Origin: Colias croceus
Taxonomy: Eukaryota; Arthropoda; Insecta; Lepidoptera; Pieridae
DNA: 64,000 bases
Reading direction: 5' to 3'
NCBI RefSeq assembly: GCF_905220415.1
Contig: NC_059554.1
Coordinates: 8,891,001-8,955,000 of the forward strand
The notes under the pieces are model-generated. The model was not told the origin of the DNA. It saw only the letters and a list, made by a program, of their open reading frames with translations, and ran no database searches. Each line of letters begins with the position of its first letter. The first letter of the stretch is position 1. Below are positions 1-13,000 of the stretch, piece by piece. The position numbers were made by a program, and so were the translations under genes.

Positions 1-299
1 GCGAAGTTTTATTATAACTTCCCTAGTAGATTTATCACAACTTTTATTTTTTTAATAACAAGTAATACTTTTAATCTTTTGCAACACTTAATGGCGCCAA
101 AATTATACAAACAGCAACAACCACAAATCGAGTCGAGTGTTCTCTATTCCAATTTGAATAAAAGTATAAACTATTTAGCGTTCTTAATAATTATGTGACC
201 AGCCAGTAAATACCTAGGAATACACAGTAGGAATACTTTGTTTAGAAGTAGTGTAAACAGTTTGTCTATTAATTTTTAGGCTAATCACGTGTATTAATG

Positions 300-735
300 A
301 ATACAGTGATTTGTTGGAAAAGTATTTCTATATCGAGAAAAATAAAAATAATTACATGAAATTAGTTATGCATCTTAGTCTGAAAAAATCTTCCCTTTGT
401 ATCAGCGTTCTTAATTATATGACCACCACTGTATATACATCAAAATATAATGTTCTTAGTGTTCGAAAATCTTATATTTACAAGTGCATCCGCAGAAAAC
501 ATCGCATGATAGATCTTTCTAATATAGAGGTAAAAAGACTCAATCGGCTACCTATCCCCTCAACCTCATCCAAATTCGCTCAACATCAATATGAATTCTT
601 AGCAACAAAATTGTATAATTTGTTAAATAATAAATACAACGTTAGGGTTATAAATCATAATTAAATTAAACGAGTTGTGAAAGATTGGCTAAAAGATATG
701 GATTACGAAGAAACAGAAAAATTAAAGATGGTAAA
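300..735 (+). pseudogene. Decayed C-terminal end of a non-LTR reverse-transcriptase ORF
   Basis: A 117-codon open stretch (311-664), followed after a stop by further similar sequence to about 735, resembles the extreme C-terminus of lepidopteran LINE ORF2 proteins. It has a basic segment, then a segment like FLATKLYNLLN, then after the stop a WLKDMDYEETEKL-like tail. No RT catalytic motif is present, so only the 3' end of an element would be represented. The resemblance is from general familiarity with such tails, and the stretch could be a chance A/T-rich ORF. It lies upstream of, or in an intron of, the SLC7 gene. Confidence 0.35.
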
Positions 736-1114
736 TCACTAGGACGTATTCACCCACCCACCCACATGTCATACGTAGGTACTAACTTACTCTACGTCTA
801 TTTTTACTGTTTAAACATAAAACTGTGAGTTTGCAGAAACATATATATAATATAGATATAAAGACTGGAAAGAAACTGGCCTTCGAAACACAGTTTACCA
901 CTAGTTCGAAGGTCAGGGTCTGAACATAATGCTGTACCTGTTTCTTGAAAAATAAATTTTTATTAGGTATTTATTATTTAATTCATATAAACTATATATA
1001 TACTAAGTAAATATCTCAAAGGGAACTTGAGAAATTAAACTCATATTATGTCCAGGTGACTACACTGACTTTTTGTAAAGGTGACATAAAAAATAAATTT
1101 TAATTTTGTTGCAG

Positions 1115-4100
1115 TTATTATGACTTATATAAATATAACAAGTGTGAAGCTGTTTGTAAGAGTACAAAATATATTTGGTGTGTGCAAAATATTTGCCTGT
1201 CTTGTTGTTATTGGAGGAGGAATTTATGTGATAGCAAAGGGTAAGAATATTAGTATTATTAATTAAAAATTAAGTAGAAGAATATTAATAAAATTGAATA
1301 GAATTTTTTTAGATTCTTTAAAAAGTACTGAAAGTACTAGTATAGTTTTATATTATATCCGTGCTGTAACAGTGTACAGTTAACAGTAATTAGATTTTTG
1401 GTACTTACTTAAAAACGTGAAAATGCATATACTTGCAGTTGCACAAATTTATATTTTTCTGGTTTTTACCAGTTAATGTTCAAGGCTTCAAGCACAAGGA
1501 GTTTATGATAAAAATGTATATAAATCGTTTTTTTGTACAGGCAACACAGACCATTTGGAGAAAGGATTTGAGGGTAGCCAAATAAGCGCGGGAGGATTGT
1601 CGCTCGCTTTGTACTCTGGTCTATGGGCGTACGATGGATGGAGCAGTGTTACAGTTGTTACTGAAGAAATTATTAATCCTGCAGTGTAAGTGTTTGCTCA
1701 TGTTTTTGAAGCAATAATGTATTTCAACCTAAATCAATTTATTATTCTGTGTGGCTTCTATCCCATATAGAGACAGAAATACTTTCAGTGAAGAAAATAC
1801 ATTTTCAAGAAGACTGTTTTGCAATTTATTGTAATTGTATAAGAAAATTATTAGCTCGGAGCAGCGGATGGCGCTTTATAATGAAAAATTTTTTAGCCAT
1901 AGACAATAGCAGTAACAACGATTGCATGTTACATAAATTAATAACGACACCATAATATTAAAAGTTAAGTGAAACCGAATGTCTATTTTGTATTTTTTCT
2001 TTTCAGCAACGTGCCGCTCAGCATATCAATAGCGGTGCCCCTCATAACCGCGCTCTACGTATTCATGAACGTCGCGTACATGTCAGTGCTAAGCTTCGAC
2101 GAGATGACGTCAGTGCCCGCGGTCGCTGTCACGTTCGGGGATAGAGTGCTCGGGCCGGCTAGCTTCTTGATACCACTCGGTGTTGCGATCGCGACGTTCG
2201 GGTGCGCTATGAGCGTGCAGTTTGGTGTCACCAGGTATTTTATGTTTTTGTACGGACTTGTACCCACATCATTTTTTTTTTTCGACACTATATATTATGA
2301 TCATACAGATATTATGTCTATTGTCTCAAATCTAGACTAGTAATTATTATTAGCCTTTGATCAAACTTTTGATGGCATGTATATATTATACTAGCTTTCT
2401 ACCCGCGGCATCGCCCGCGCAGTCAAAGAAAAACCCGCATAGTTCCCGTTCCCGTGGGATTTCTGCGATAAAACCTATCCTATGTCCTTTCTCGTATATC
2501 AAAATATCTCTATACCAAATTTCATGCAAATTGATTCAGTAGTTAAGGCGTGATTGCGTAACAGACAGACAGACAGAGTTACTTTCGCATTTATACCTAA
2601 TATTAGTATGGATATGGTAGGTTTCTTCCATTTTTTTTTTGAGACTAGGAATTATAGAGGATTTATATATTTTTTAATCAGTGACATGATCTTGTATGTA
2701 TTATAAAAATTAAACTACATTAGCCACATATGGTCTTAATTATTTTTCGGAGTATTACGTGCGCCTGTTCGCTTATTTAATATTCTGAAAATGCCTGGAA
2801 ACACATTTTAAATTGTGTAAAAATTACTGTATAACCTTTTTTTGTAAACCTTTACGAATTTATCCACTAATACTGTTTATTGTTTTAGAGTATGTTACAC
2901 TGCTGCCCGTGGAGGACACATGCTTGAAGTATTCTCATTTGTTAACGTAAAGAGACTGACACCAGCACCAGCTGTTGCTTTACAGGTATGTTCATTACAA
3001 CTACAAGGATAATTGAATATTTAATGCTTTTGCCAAACAATAAAAATAATATCTGAGTGTTGCACTCTAGTTTCACCTGAAAAAAGAGTTTTAGTTTTTG
3101 TGTCTTAATTCATAAGGCATGTAAGATACCTCATTCGTCTCCTAAAAACAATATTTCTATTTCCTATACAAAAAATATACTACATTTGTTAATGCATTAT
3201 TTTTTATTTCAGGCAGTAATAACATGCATATTTATTCTCGTCGGCAACATTGCGACGCTCATAGAATTCGCCAGTTGGTTCCTCTGGTTCTTCTACGGGC
3301 TGGCGATGGTTGCTTTATTAGTGTTAAGAAGAACTCAGCCATATGCTGATAAACCACGGCCATATAGAGTGCCCACACCAGTGCCTTGTTTTGTGTTGCT
3401 GATAGCAATATTCCTGTCAGTATTGCCAATTGTACACGACCCGTCAGTTAAATATTTAATGGCTATCGGATTTATTGTATTGGGTGTTGCAGTGTACACT
3501 CTGTTTGTGTATTATAAGAAAACTCCTACGTATTTATTACGTAAGTATTTTTAATAACTATATAACCTGATATTTTAGCTCAAACAGATAAAACAAATAT
3601 TATTATTAGAAAGCTTGTAAATTGTCTAGATACTTCTATACTCATGAGAGTTTGCTATCTTTCGGACTTCTTATCAGATTGGAAAATTATTTTGTTTGTA
3701 AATATTGTACCAGGGGCGTAGCTACCGCCGTATCAGCCGTATCAATTATACGGGGCCCCCATGCCAAGGGGGCCCCCAACGTGCGTAAGCAAAAATTACA
3801 TACTAAAAACTTCCCAAAGTTTTTCTTCAGAAATGACAAAATTCAAAAAAAACAACTTTCTGGCCTCCTGTGTGTATATTTAATTTGAATTGTTTGTAAA
3901 AAATTTGGAATAAGTGACAGATAGATAATTATGATGAATAATTTATATTTCTTTTAATTTTATGCCAATATTTTTTTTTTCTTTTGTGAGAAATCTTTAC
4001 CCTTCCTAAGGGCCCCCAAACAAATTTTTATACGGGGCCCCGCCAAGGCACGCTACGCTTCTGTATTGTACCATTTCGTTTAGATATCAACAAGATGAGC

Positions 4101-4329
4101 CACTAGTATTAACCAACGTTCCCGTTACAACGTTAGTTTTTAATACCCTAAATGACCATTTGTCCCATTATACATTCTGGATTGTTACCCCAATGCCCAG
4201 GAACGTCATCGACAGTTTTGTAGAAAATAATCGTTTTATATTTTATAATAAATTACCTTTTCAGGAAAATTTACATTCCTTGTACAAGTGCTCTTCGAAA
4301 GTGTGCCGCCTAGCAATCGTGAAGACTGA
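1115..4329 (+). CDS. SLC7-family amino-acid transporter, b(0,+)/LAT-type light chain (3' part)
   Basis: Multi-exon gene whose first coding exons lie left of the window. Exons read as 1115-1240, 1541-1685, 2007-2234, 2889-2985, 3213-3540 and 4265-4329, all with GT/AG borders and continuous frame, giving about 329 residues of the roughly 490 expected. The product is a membrane permease of the heteromeric amino-acid transporter light chains. Family marks seen: the SVKLFVRVQNIF helix, the GLWAYDGWSSVTVVTEEI segment, the AVAVTFGDRVLG loop, ARGGH before the late helices, and RPYRVP after them. The last exon gives a short tail ending SVPPSNRED, as in insect b(0,+)-type carriers. A weaker donor at 3530 joined to 4084 would give a long low-complexity tail and is less likely. 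An AATAAA lies 74 nt after the stop. Which SLC7 paralogue this is cannot be fixed from the C-terminal half. Confidence 0.88.
2390..2612 (+). repeat. SINE-like interspersed repeat (family A)
   Basis: Begins ACTAGCTTTCTACCCGCGGC and ends TATTAGTATGGAT after a CAGACAGACAGA run. The same sequence recurs in both orientations through the window, so it is a dispersed repeat. It lies in an SLC7 intron. Such tails are abundant in Lepidoptera and have been described as SINEs or RTE-derived; I do not assign a named family. Confidence 0.8.
3711..4063. mobile_element. Non-autonomous hAT-like element with 8-bp target duplication
   Basis: Starts CAGGGGCGTAGCTAC and ends GCTACGCTTCTG, an imperfect terminal inverted repeat of hAT type. 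It is flanked on both sides by TATTGTAC (3703-3710 and 4064-4071), the 8-bp duplication expected of hAT insertion. The interior carries two 'tatacggggcccc' blocks and no transposase. It makes up about half of the last intron of the SLC7 gene. Confidence 0.82.
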
Positions 4330-4402
4330 TTTTGTTATAGAAATCAATTTTATTATGATGTACATAATATTGTATTGTGATAACAACTATTTTAATGGAA
4401 CA

Positions 4403-4408
4403 AATAAA
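4403..4408 (+). terminator. Poly(A) signal of the SLC7 gene
   Basis: AATAAA 74 nt after the predicted stop at 4327-4329. A second AATAAA lies near 4543. Confidence 0.6.
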
Positions 4409-4774
4409 ATATATTTTTTTAGCTCAATAATGCGTTTTACTTTTTTTCTTGTCTGTACTCATGTGGTCTTTAGTAAAAGATACGAGTTTATTATTTGTAT
4501 TTCAAACAACTCATAAAATGGTCTAATTTATATATAGCAATTAATAAACGTATTGATCGTGGAATCTTGATTTGTTTTATTTACCTACCAATATTCATAA
4601 GAAACCACAGCAGCTCAAGTTCTATTTGAAGGAATTTGCTACGGATCCCGCCCTTGTCAACTCTGGCTCTTCAGTCTCATTTCCCTAGCCCTAGCTTCCA
4701 AAATATCTTTCAACAAATTGTCATAAAACAAAATTCTACTCTATATTTTAGAATAAAAATGAATCGCTAAAAGT

Positions 4775-4942
4775 GTTATATTATATTATATTGTATTGGT
4801 AAGCGCAAAACTCCAAAACAGCTGAACCGAATTTCGATAATTCTTTTTTATTATACATATTCCCGAAGCACGAATATAGTTCCTATGGAGAGAAAACGTA
4901 AACATGTAGGTACGACGGGCGAGTCCGGGGCGTACCGCTAGT
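4775..4942 (-). repeat. Degraded SINE-like repeat
   Basis: The 3' part (gacgggcgagtccggggcgtaccgctagt) resembles the closing block of the family A repeats, with the preceding 'ctgaaccgaatttcgat...' part also decayed. The rest of 4410-5060 shows no gene. Confidence 0.5.
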
Positions 4943-5063
4943 TATCTACAATCTTAGCGATTTAATGGTAGGATGTTGTTTCTCATTGCGAAATAAATAC
5001 AAACAAACGCTTTCGTATTCATAATATTAATTATTAAGCAAAAAATATAAGTACATAATATTA

Positions 5064-5470
5064 TACAGGGTTAATTGTAAAACACCAGCAACCTCGCAGG
5101 ACAAGATAGCTAACATCTTATGTAACAACATTTGTTCTACGACTTTTGATAATTAATTGTTAGATTTTATTTTCATACAAAAATAAATATTCATTTAATT
5201 TTCCGTCTGAATATTATAAACTCTACGCGTATCCCAAAAATTACGTAAACAAGAAGCGAACGAGAGGGGGAAGAAGCGTGCGCGGGCGTCGCGTTAATGA
5301 ATAGAACATAGACTTACAAAATAGGAGAGTACAATAAAAGCTTAAAAAAATCATTTAAAAATAATTTATTGCGTTATGCCAATAGTCGTAGAACAATAAT
5401 TAATGTTGTTACTTATTATGTTAGCTATCTTGTCCTGCGAGGTTGCTGGTGTTTTACAACTAACCCCGTA
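5064..5470. mobile_element. Foldback MITE with about 60-bp inverted arms
   Basis: The left arm beginning TACAGGGTTAATTGTAAAAC is repeated in reverse complement at the right end (GTTTTACAACTAACCCCGTA). The arms continue inward through 'accagcaacctcgcaggacaagatagctaacat', with weaker matching beyond. TA lies on each flank. No ORF. Confidence 0.8.
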
Positions 5471-5472
5471 TA

Positions 5473-6707
5473 CAGTGCGACACAAAAGAGATGACAAAAA
5501 ATGAGGGCGCCACCGTCGCTCATATAGCAACACTGATACTGCGACGCAAGTAATCTTGATACTATAGAATAAAAATCAAAAAAATAAAAAGTAATAAATA
5601 CCGCGATTTAAAGTTGTTTCATTCATCATCGTGTAAATTTAAGACAAAAATACATTAGTATTTTAAATGCCCTACCTAGGTCAAATTTTACTTAAATGTA
5701 TTTGGAATTAGTTTATAGAAATCGGTCAAGCCATTTAGACTGCAGAGGCGCACATAGAATCAAACATACGAACAAACAAACATACATACATACAGCTCAA
5801 ACCTAAGGCTCAAACACATTACGCTCCTTCTGGGTCCGTCAAGTAAAAAAAAATAAGGTGATTTGAAAACTACATATTTTTATTTATTTTTAGTAGATAT
5901 TCTCCTTCATTTTTACTCCCTTGCTCCACTATCCTGCGTACTGTGCTTTCAGAAACCCCTATAACAAACGAATTAAGATGAATAAAATCAAATAGTACAT
6001 TTAACATATTTATTTAGTAGCTTAAAACTATTTTTTTTTATGTCGGAGGCCAAGACTCACTTTGGATCCCTGCGTCCACTCTAGTAAGTAGCAAGTAAGG
6101 ATTCATAGATAGCTAAGGATATAAGTAATAAGGATATAAGTAATAAGGATATAAGTAAGGATTCATAGGTATGAAAATAGTTATCACTATACTATTTAAG
6201 GCTGGTTGGATTGGATATAACTTCTTGACTCAAATTGTGCTGGTCGCACTATAAAAACTAGTTTTTGTTTACATACAAATAACCTCAAATTAAATTTCAA
6301 AAACGTTATAATCGCCATAGATACGTACATTAAACACTCGTCACTAATGGAATATACTATTTTACGTAGTACTGAGCAAAAATAAATGGAATCTCACCGG
6401 TATAATCTGCTGTACGTCTGTAAACGTTTTCCAAATATTTTTCTCGTTTTTCAGCTTGAAATTATGAGAAACACCGAATGAAAACTTTATATATGGCATC
6501 ACGGACACCGCTACGTTTAACCTTTTTCATGATTTCTCCTTTTTTGAGTAAATTTCTTGTTTAAAATAACAATTTTATCTCAACTTCACCAAATAAACAA
6601 CAAATTTTTATTCAACTTGACAGCTGCATTGATATTTCAGGGTTGCCAGATAATGAAAAAAAAATTAGTTCCAAATTAATTAATTTCATCTCTTTTATGT
6701 CGCACTG
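5473..6707 (-). mobile_element. Decayed Tc1-like DNA transposon
   Basis: The terminal inverted repeat CAGTGCGACACAAAAGAGAT / ATCTCTTTTATGTCGCACTG is flanked by TA (5471-5472 and 6708-6709) and is close to the Tc1 type of terminus. On the minus strand a start-like peptide MKKVKRSGVRDAIYKVF lies near 6530, and a helix-turn-helix-like stretch (GVSESTVRRIVEQGSK) is readable around 5910-5965. The frame is interrupted and no DDE core is recognisable, so the element is internally deleted and inactive. Confidence 0.75.
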
Positions 6708-6709
6708 TA

Positions 6710-7058
6710 CGTGAATGTGGAGCGTGTTACTATTTCCTTGCTACAAATAATAATTTGAATTGTGCGTGATTCAACGTGGATTCAACACAGTGATTCAAAA
6801 TGATATCAACCATAGACTATACTTATAAAATATACACTTGATATACCTACCATGATATATAATTATACCTATATAGACATTTTCACCAAATACCAATAAT
6901 CGTGTATCCGAATGTAAAAAAGTAGTAAAATAAAAAATTAGTCTATGACCTGTGGTCTATGACAGCCGACAGTCTGACAGACCGCCGTTGTATTGTTTAA
7001 TTTTGCGAAAACAAATAAAATTAATGATTAAAAATTAGGTTTGAATAAATAATAAATC
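6710..7058 (+). promoter_or_regulatory. DDB1 upstream region and 5' leader
   Basis: About 350 bp between the Tc1-like element and the DDB1 ATG. It is A/T-rich with a short inverted repeat (catagacta at about 6811 and tagtctatg at about 6940). No TATA box or defined initiator can be assigned. The promoter role is inferred from position. Confidence 0.4.
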
Positions 7059-10000
7059 ATGGCTTACCACTACGTAGTGACTGCACAGAAACCAACGGCT
7101 GTAACAGCATGTATTACAGGTAAACATTGTGTGAATATATATAGTATTGTGTTTATTGAGGTTAGATATGTACAATAGCTGTCTGATGCTTATTAGATTT
7201 AAGCGAATTATTAATGATACTATTCTATATGCAGTATTTTGTATATTACGTAAGAGAAATTATAAAATACCACTGTGCCCTCACAATGCTCTTCAATAAA
7301 GTTGATCCGACGTTACATTTGCCTTGAAAAGAGCGACAGCATTATCACAGCGTTTTAAAATGGAAAACTGTGTACAGATTCAATTGGAAGTGTAAATATA
7401 TTCCATTGTTGACCAATTTCGTTATAACGACTTAATTAAACCTCGCTTAAATATATTCAATATACCTATTGCGTCTTGGCGGCCCTTGAAGTGCATGCTC
7501 CTAATTCAATGTGCAATCTATTTATGACATGCGGGCGAATTAATTTTTGATAATCATAATATAAAATACTACATTTATCACCATAATACACAAATAGAAT
7601 CAAGAGGATAAATTTAATCCAACATATTTTATAATGGATAACATTCTAATTTTCTTTCATCAATATAGAGTTATTATTTCTAATTCACACAGGCTAGATT
7701 TACTACAGTTTTCACCTCATATTAATAAAGGCTGAGCTCTGTCACTGAATTACACCATACATCAATTTGATCCCCAAAATTTCTTATTTTTAGGCAACTT
7801 CACATCACCAACAGACCTGAATCTGTTGGTGGCAAAGGTGTCACGTCTAGAAATGTACTTGGTGACACCAGAAGGGCTCCACCCCATGAAGGAAGTTGGG
7901 CTGTATGGCAGGGTAGCCAAGATGAAATTATTTAGACCACCAGTAAGTATACATTTTAATACGACGCAATTTCAAATTAACAGTGTTTTATAGTAGTTTC
8001 TCATTGTTAAGTTCTTAAAACAGTGTCCATTTCATTCGTTATAAGTTTTTCTAAACTGAAATTCTATCTTATTTTATTTTATTCTTTATTGCACACACTG
8101 TAATATATAATAAACAAATAGAGATACATAAAGAACAGATAAGAGGAAAATATGTACAAAAGGTGGCCTCACTGCTAGGTAGAGATCTCTTCCAGGCGAT
8201 CTTAGTTGAAAAGTATTTAATTTTTTATAGAATCTCTGTTATTTCATGCAGAAATGTATTCAGAACCAATTTAATAACACATATAATTAAATTTTAGTAT
8301 GAAAACAAAGATCTAGTCTTCATTCTTACCGCAAGATACAATGCTATGATACTAGAATGGAGGACAGGGCCCAACGGTGATCTCGAAGTGGTTACCAGAG
8401 CGCATGGTAATGTGGCTGATAGGATTGGGAAACCGTCAGAGAATGGAATTCTAGCAGTGATCGACCCACAAGCGAGGGTGATAGGTCTCAGACTGTATGA
8501 CGGTCTTTTTAAGATAATACCTCTCGATAAGGATTCTACAGAGCTGAAAGCTGCTAGTCTGAGGTATGTTTTCTTTTAATAAATTTGCATTTAAGCATTG
8601 TGAATGTTTTTATTACGTTTAATATTTATATAAAAAAACATATTTTCTTCTTGGTTTAAATTAAAGCAAAAAAATTTTACATAATTTTACATTCCATTTT
8701 TTTTATTCTTAAAATAAAAATATGACTAAATGGCTACAAGTATGGTTTTTAGCAAACGTTGTTAAGTGTGCATAGTTGATTTTTTTATTTATTAATAACT
8801 CAGGCCCCAGAATCACAGACACAATAGAAAATCTATTGTGTTGTGGACCGATCGGGGCTCAATGGGTTAATATTGTAACATAGAACAATTTGTGTGTTTA
8901 GTTGAACATAGTTATCTAGATCTTATTTGAATTGAAAAATTATTATGTATCTTTGTCAGCTAGTCTACCAATAATATTACCAATATTTTTTACAGGTTGG
9001 AAGAACTGAATGTGTATGATTTAGAATTCTTGCATGGATGTGCCAACCCCACTTTAATATTAATTCACCAAGATCTCAATGGAAGACATATTAAAGTGAG
9101 TTGTATATTTGTTATTTTTCATTTAAAAAAAATCTAGCTAAAAATAGTATTCTGTTTTTTTTTATACTGTGGTTTAAGGAGTGGAATTTAGCTACTGCTA
9201 CGGCTTTACTGCTCTGTGAAAATTGTATACATACATTATTTGGATACATTTTTATCTTCTCATATGTATTCAATTTTTATTTACCTATTTATGTATTCAA
9301 TTTTTATTTACCTATTTTTAGACACATGAAATAAATTTAAGAGACAAGGAGTTCATGAAGATACCATGGAAACAAGATAATGTTGAAACCGAAGCATCTA
9401 TTCTTATACCAGTGCCAAGTCCTTTAGGTAATTATTTAAATACTTATATTTAATAAGTTTTAAGGTTTTGGTTAATTTTATGGTTTTTTTTTTCATATTT
9501 GTGTACAATCTACTTAAAAATGTATTTTGGTGTAACTTTTGCAAACAATTCAGATTTTTTTAAACTATTGCATAGCTTCTATCGCGAGCCTTGAGCGCGG
9601 GGACCGAATCTAGAAATTCCGTAACGAAAAAAACCTCACGCTCCCCACTCCAACGGGCTCGGAGGTGTGGCTTGAAGGCATGCTATGCAATAGCTTTACT
9701 GCGGCAGTCTTTAGTTCTTTCAACGTTACATAATGTTTTATTCTTTTTGTAGGTGGAGCTATAGTAATTGGACAAGAGTCCATAGTGTATCATGATGGGC
9801 AGAGCTATGTGGCTGTTGCACCTCCACAGATTAAGGTAAATAAATAAATAAATAAATAAAAACACTTTATTGTACACACAGATGTTGACAGAGAGACAAT
9901 AAAAAATCAGCACAAGAGGTTATGGTACCGTGTTAACATGAAAAACAATCTCTTCTATTATATATTGAGATCAATAAAACAATTTTCATGGAATACTAGT

Positions 10001-13000
10001 TTTGTCATAACTAGCTTACTTTTATTAGATATTTTTTCCTTGTAAAACAATATTACATTTTTTACACATTTAAAATATTTCTACAGTGAAAAGTAATAAA
10101 TGTCTATATGATCATCATTTTATTTTTTTAGGAAAAACCAATCATTAAAAAATAGTTGTATTTTTTAATGATTGATTACCCATAACTCAGATTAGATAAA
10201 TTTCTACAAAACTATCACCACTTTTTTTTTCCATTATATGTACTAAAAATTGTCATGAAAATATTTTCTTTGTTTTCATTTAACCCATTGAGTTCCGAGC
10301 GGCCCGATCGGACCACGACACAATAGATTCTATTGTGTCTGTGATTCTGGGGGCTGAGTTATTAACCTCTAAATTATGAAACCAGATGACACCAATAAAC
10401 TGCTACTGCCGCGTCGATACGCGTGGTCTACGGTACTTGCTCGGTGACATAGCTGGTCGACTTTTCATGTTACTATTGGAATTATACGAGCGGGTCGATG
10501 ACACTCATGCTGTTAAGGATCTGAAGGTGGAACTGCTTGGTGAGTGTATGCAGCTGGTTTAATATTGCAAATAAAATTCTTTCAAGGATTTTGTCTAATC
10601 AAATTGAGAGCAATTACTTCAATTTTCTGTTACCTAAGATGTCAATTGTATTAAAAATATGCAATAAAAATGATTATACATAATATTTTAAAATGAGACT
10701 CACAAATCACAATGCACAACAATTTTTCCTTTTTTTTGTTAAATAAAAAATCCTAAAATAAAATGGAATAAGGAATTATTTTTATGTTATATACAGGGTG
10801 TAATCGTTAAGTGTGCACAAGCGATTATTCCGTAACTATTGCAGATACCAAAAAACTTTAAACTGATATCGAAAGTACTTAACCTAATGAGTAAAATGGC
10901 CATAATAAATTTTTAAAAATAAAACGAGAAATATCCAAAAATGTTACATTAAACGCTCCCATACATTTTATTTCCCATACATTTTGTATTCATAGCAGAT
11001 TTTCGAAGTGATGTCCTCATTGTTTTGCACAGTTTCTAAATGAACTTCCCTTCAACTTTGCGAAGTAATTAAAGCAGAAAACAAAAAAAAAAGAAAGAAA
11101 AAGCTAAAATCTTTCATATTAAATGTACTAGGTTGATCCAAAAGTAATGATAATTGGGTATTTCCAGTGCACATAAAAATATAAAATAAATGTTTTTTGC
11201 TTGCTCATGTATTCACTAAGTAATCACAAAAAAATCATATCAACAGGCCACGTTTCCAATTATTTACATTAATTTGAATGTGAACAGTGCGTGCCAGAAT
11301 GTTTCCCGACGAAAAGAAGAAACAACGATTCGACACGTAGAGGGTAAATTTCTAAATTTTTAATGATATCAGGATAATTTTTTGTCACGTTTTGTGATCA
11401 TGGACGTTACCCGAGTTCACCATGTTTATGGTGAAACCAAAAAACAATCAATGTCCTGGATGCGAGCTTCCAAAGTGACGATGAAGAAATTCAAAGTGAA
11501 AATCAGTAGGTTAGATTAAAACGGTAGTTTTTTGGGACGCTGAAGGAATAATTATGGTGGAATATTTTAAAAAGGTAGCCACTTTATTGGGCTCTTACTA
11601 AACAGACCAAATTAAAAGATTGCGGTAGGTTAGTAAGGAAAAGAGACATGGCAAACTGCGGACCTGAACGCTGTTTCACCAAGACAACGCACCAGATCAC
11701 AAAGCGTCAGTTGCGATGGCTGCCATTCAAAAATCGGCATTCCAAATGCTTGAACACCTATCCTATTTTTTAGATCTAGCTCCTATTTACTTTTATCTCT
11801 TTCCTCGGCACAAGAAACACTTTCTTAGCAATAAATTATTTTAAGACGACAGCGAAGTGATGGCCGCGTGGAGGGGCTTTTGTGGATGAAGTCAAAGTTT
11901 TTTTTTTAAGTTTAGGAAAAAAATATTGAAGTATATTTTCTAGTTAGAAGATTATCTAGAGAACTACATAATTATTATAACTGTAATGACCTTGTTTAAT
12001 ATTGATTATCATTACTTTTGGATCAACCCGTGTACATGGGATATTCGTATCTCATACTAAATGTATGGGAGGTTTTCAAGTTAATTTTTTAGATATTTCT
12101 CGTTTTATTTTTAAAAATTTATTATGGCCATTTTACTCATTAGGTTAAATACTTTCGATATCAGTTTAAAGTTTTTTGATATCTGTAATAGTTACGGAAT
12201 AATCGCCTGTGCACACTTAACGATTACACCCTGTATATAAAAATATTCATTGTATAAAACAGTCGCTTTAGCCTATGTCCTATAAAATAGCAAAAATAGC
12301 AATCAACTGAAGCAACATTGCCAAAGTTTACGATTAATTCAATATTTTTATTCCAGGTGAAATACCGATCCCCGAATGTATGACATATCTCGACAATGGT
12401 GTTGTCTTCATCGGTTCCCGTCTCGGGGACTCCGCCCTCGTGCGCCTGTCGGCGAACCGCGACGACTCCAACCAGTACGTGAAGGTCATGGAGACGTTCA
12501 CCAGCCTCGCTCCTATCGTGGATATGTGTCTCGTGGATCTGGAGCGGCAGGGGCAGAATCAGCTTATCACTTGTTCGGGTAAGTTTGGAGTTATTTCTAA
12601 CTAGCTTTCCGCCTGCGGCTTCGCCCGCGTTTTCAAAGAAAAACCCGCATAGTTCCCGTTCCCGTGGGATTTCCCGGATAAACTAGCCTATGTTACTCGT
12701 GGATAATGTAGCTTTCGAATGGTGAATTTTTAAAATCGGTCCAGTAGTTTATGAGCCTATTCATTACAATCAAACAAACAAACAAACAAAGTTTTCCTCT
12801 TTATAATATTAGTGTAGATAAAATAAACTATCTAATAAAATAAACTAGTTAAAAATGTAGTTTTAAGTATATTCCTGTGGCAATTTCATTTCTATAGATT
12901 CATGAATAAACTACTTTGTATTTCTTTTACTAATGTATGTGTTTATGTCCATACATTTACAGTCTTGGCGTAAATGTGAGTGTTATATTGTTCTATCTCT

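Noticed and set aside
4084..4516. Long 3'-terminal exon of the SLC7 gene (open frame 4160-4516)
   Set aside because: It needs the weak donor at 3530 and gives an unlikely A/T-rich tail. Joining the strong GTAAGT donor at 3541 to the acceptor at 4265 gives a compact tail that fits insect b(0,+)-type carriers.
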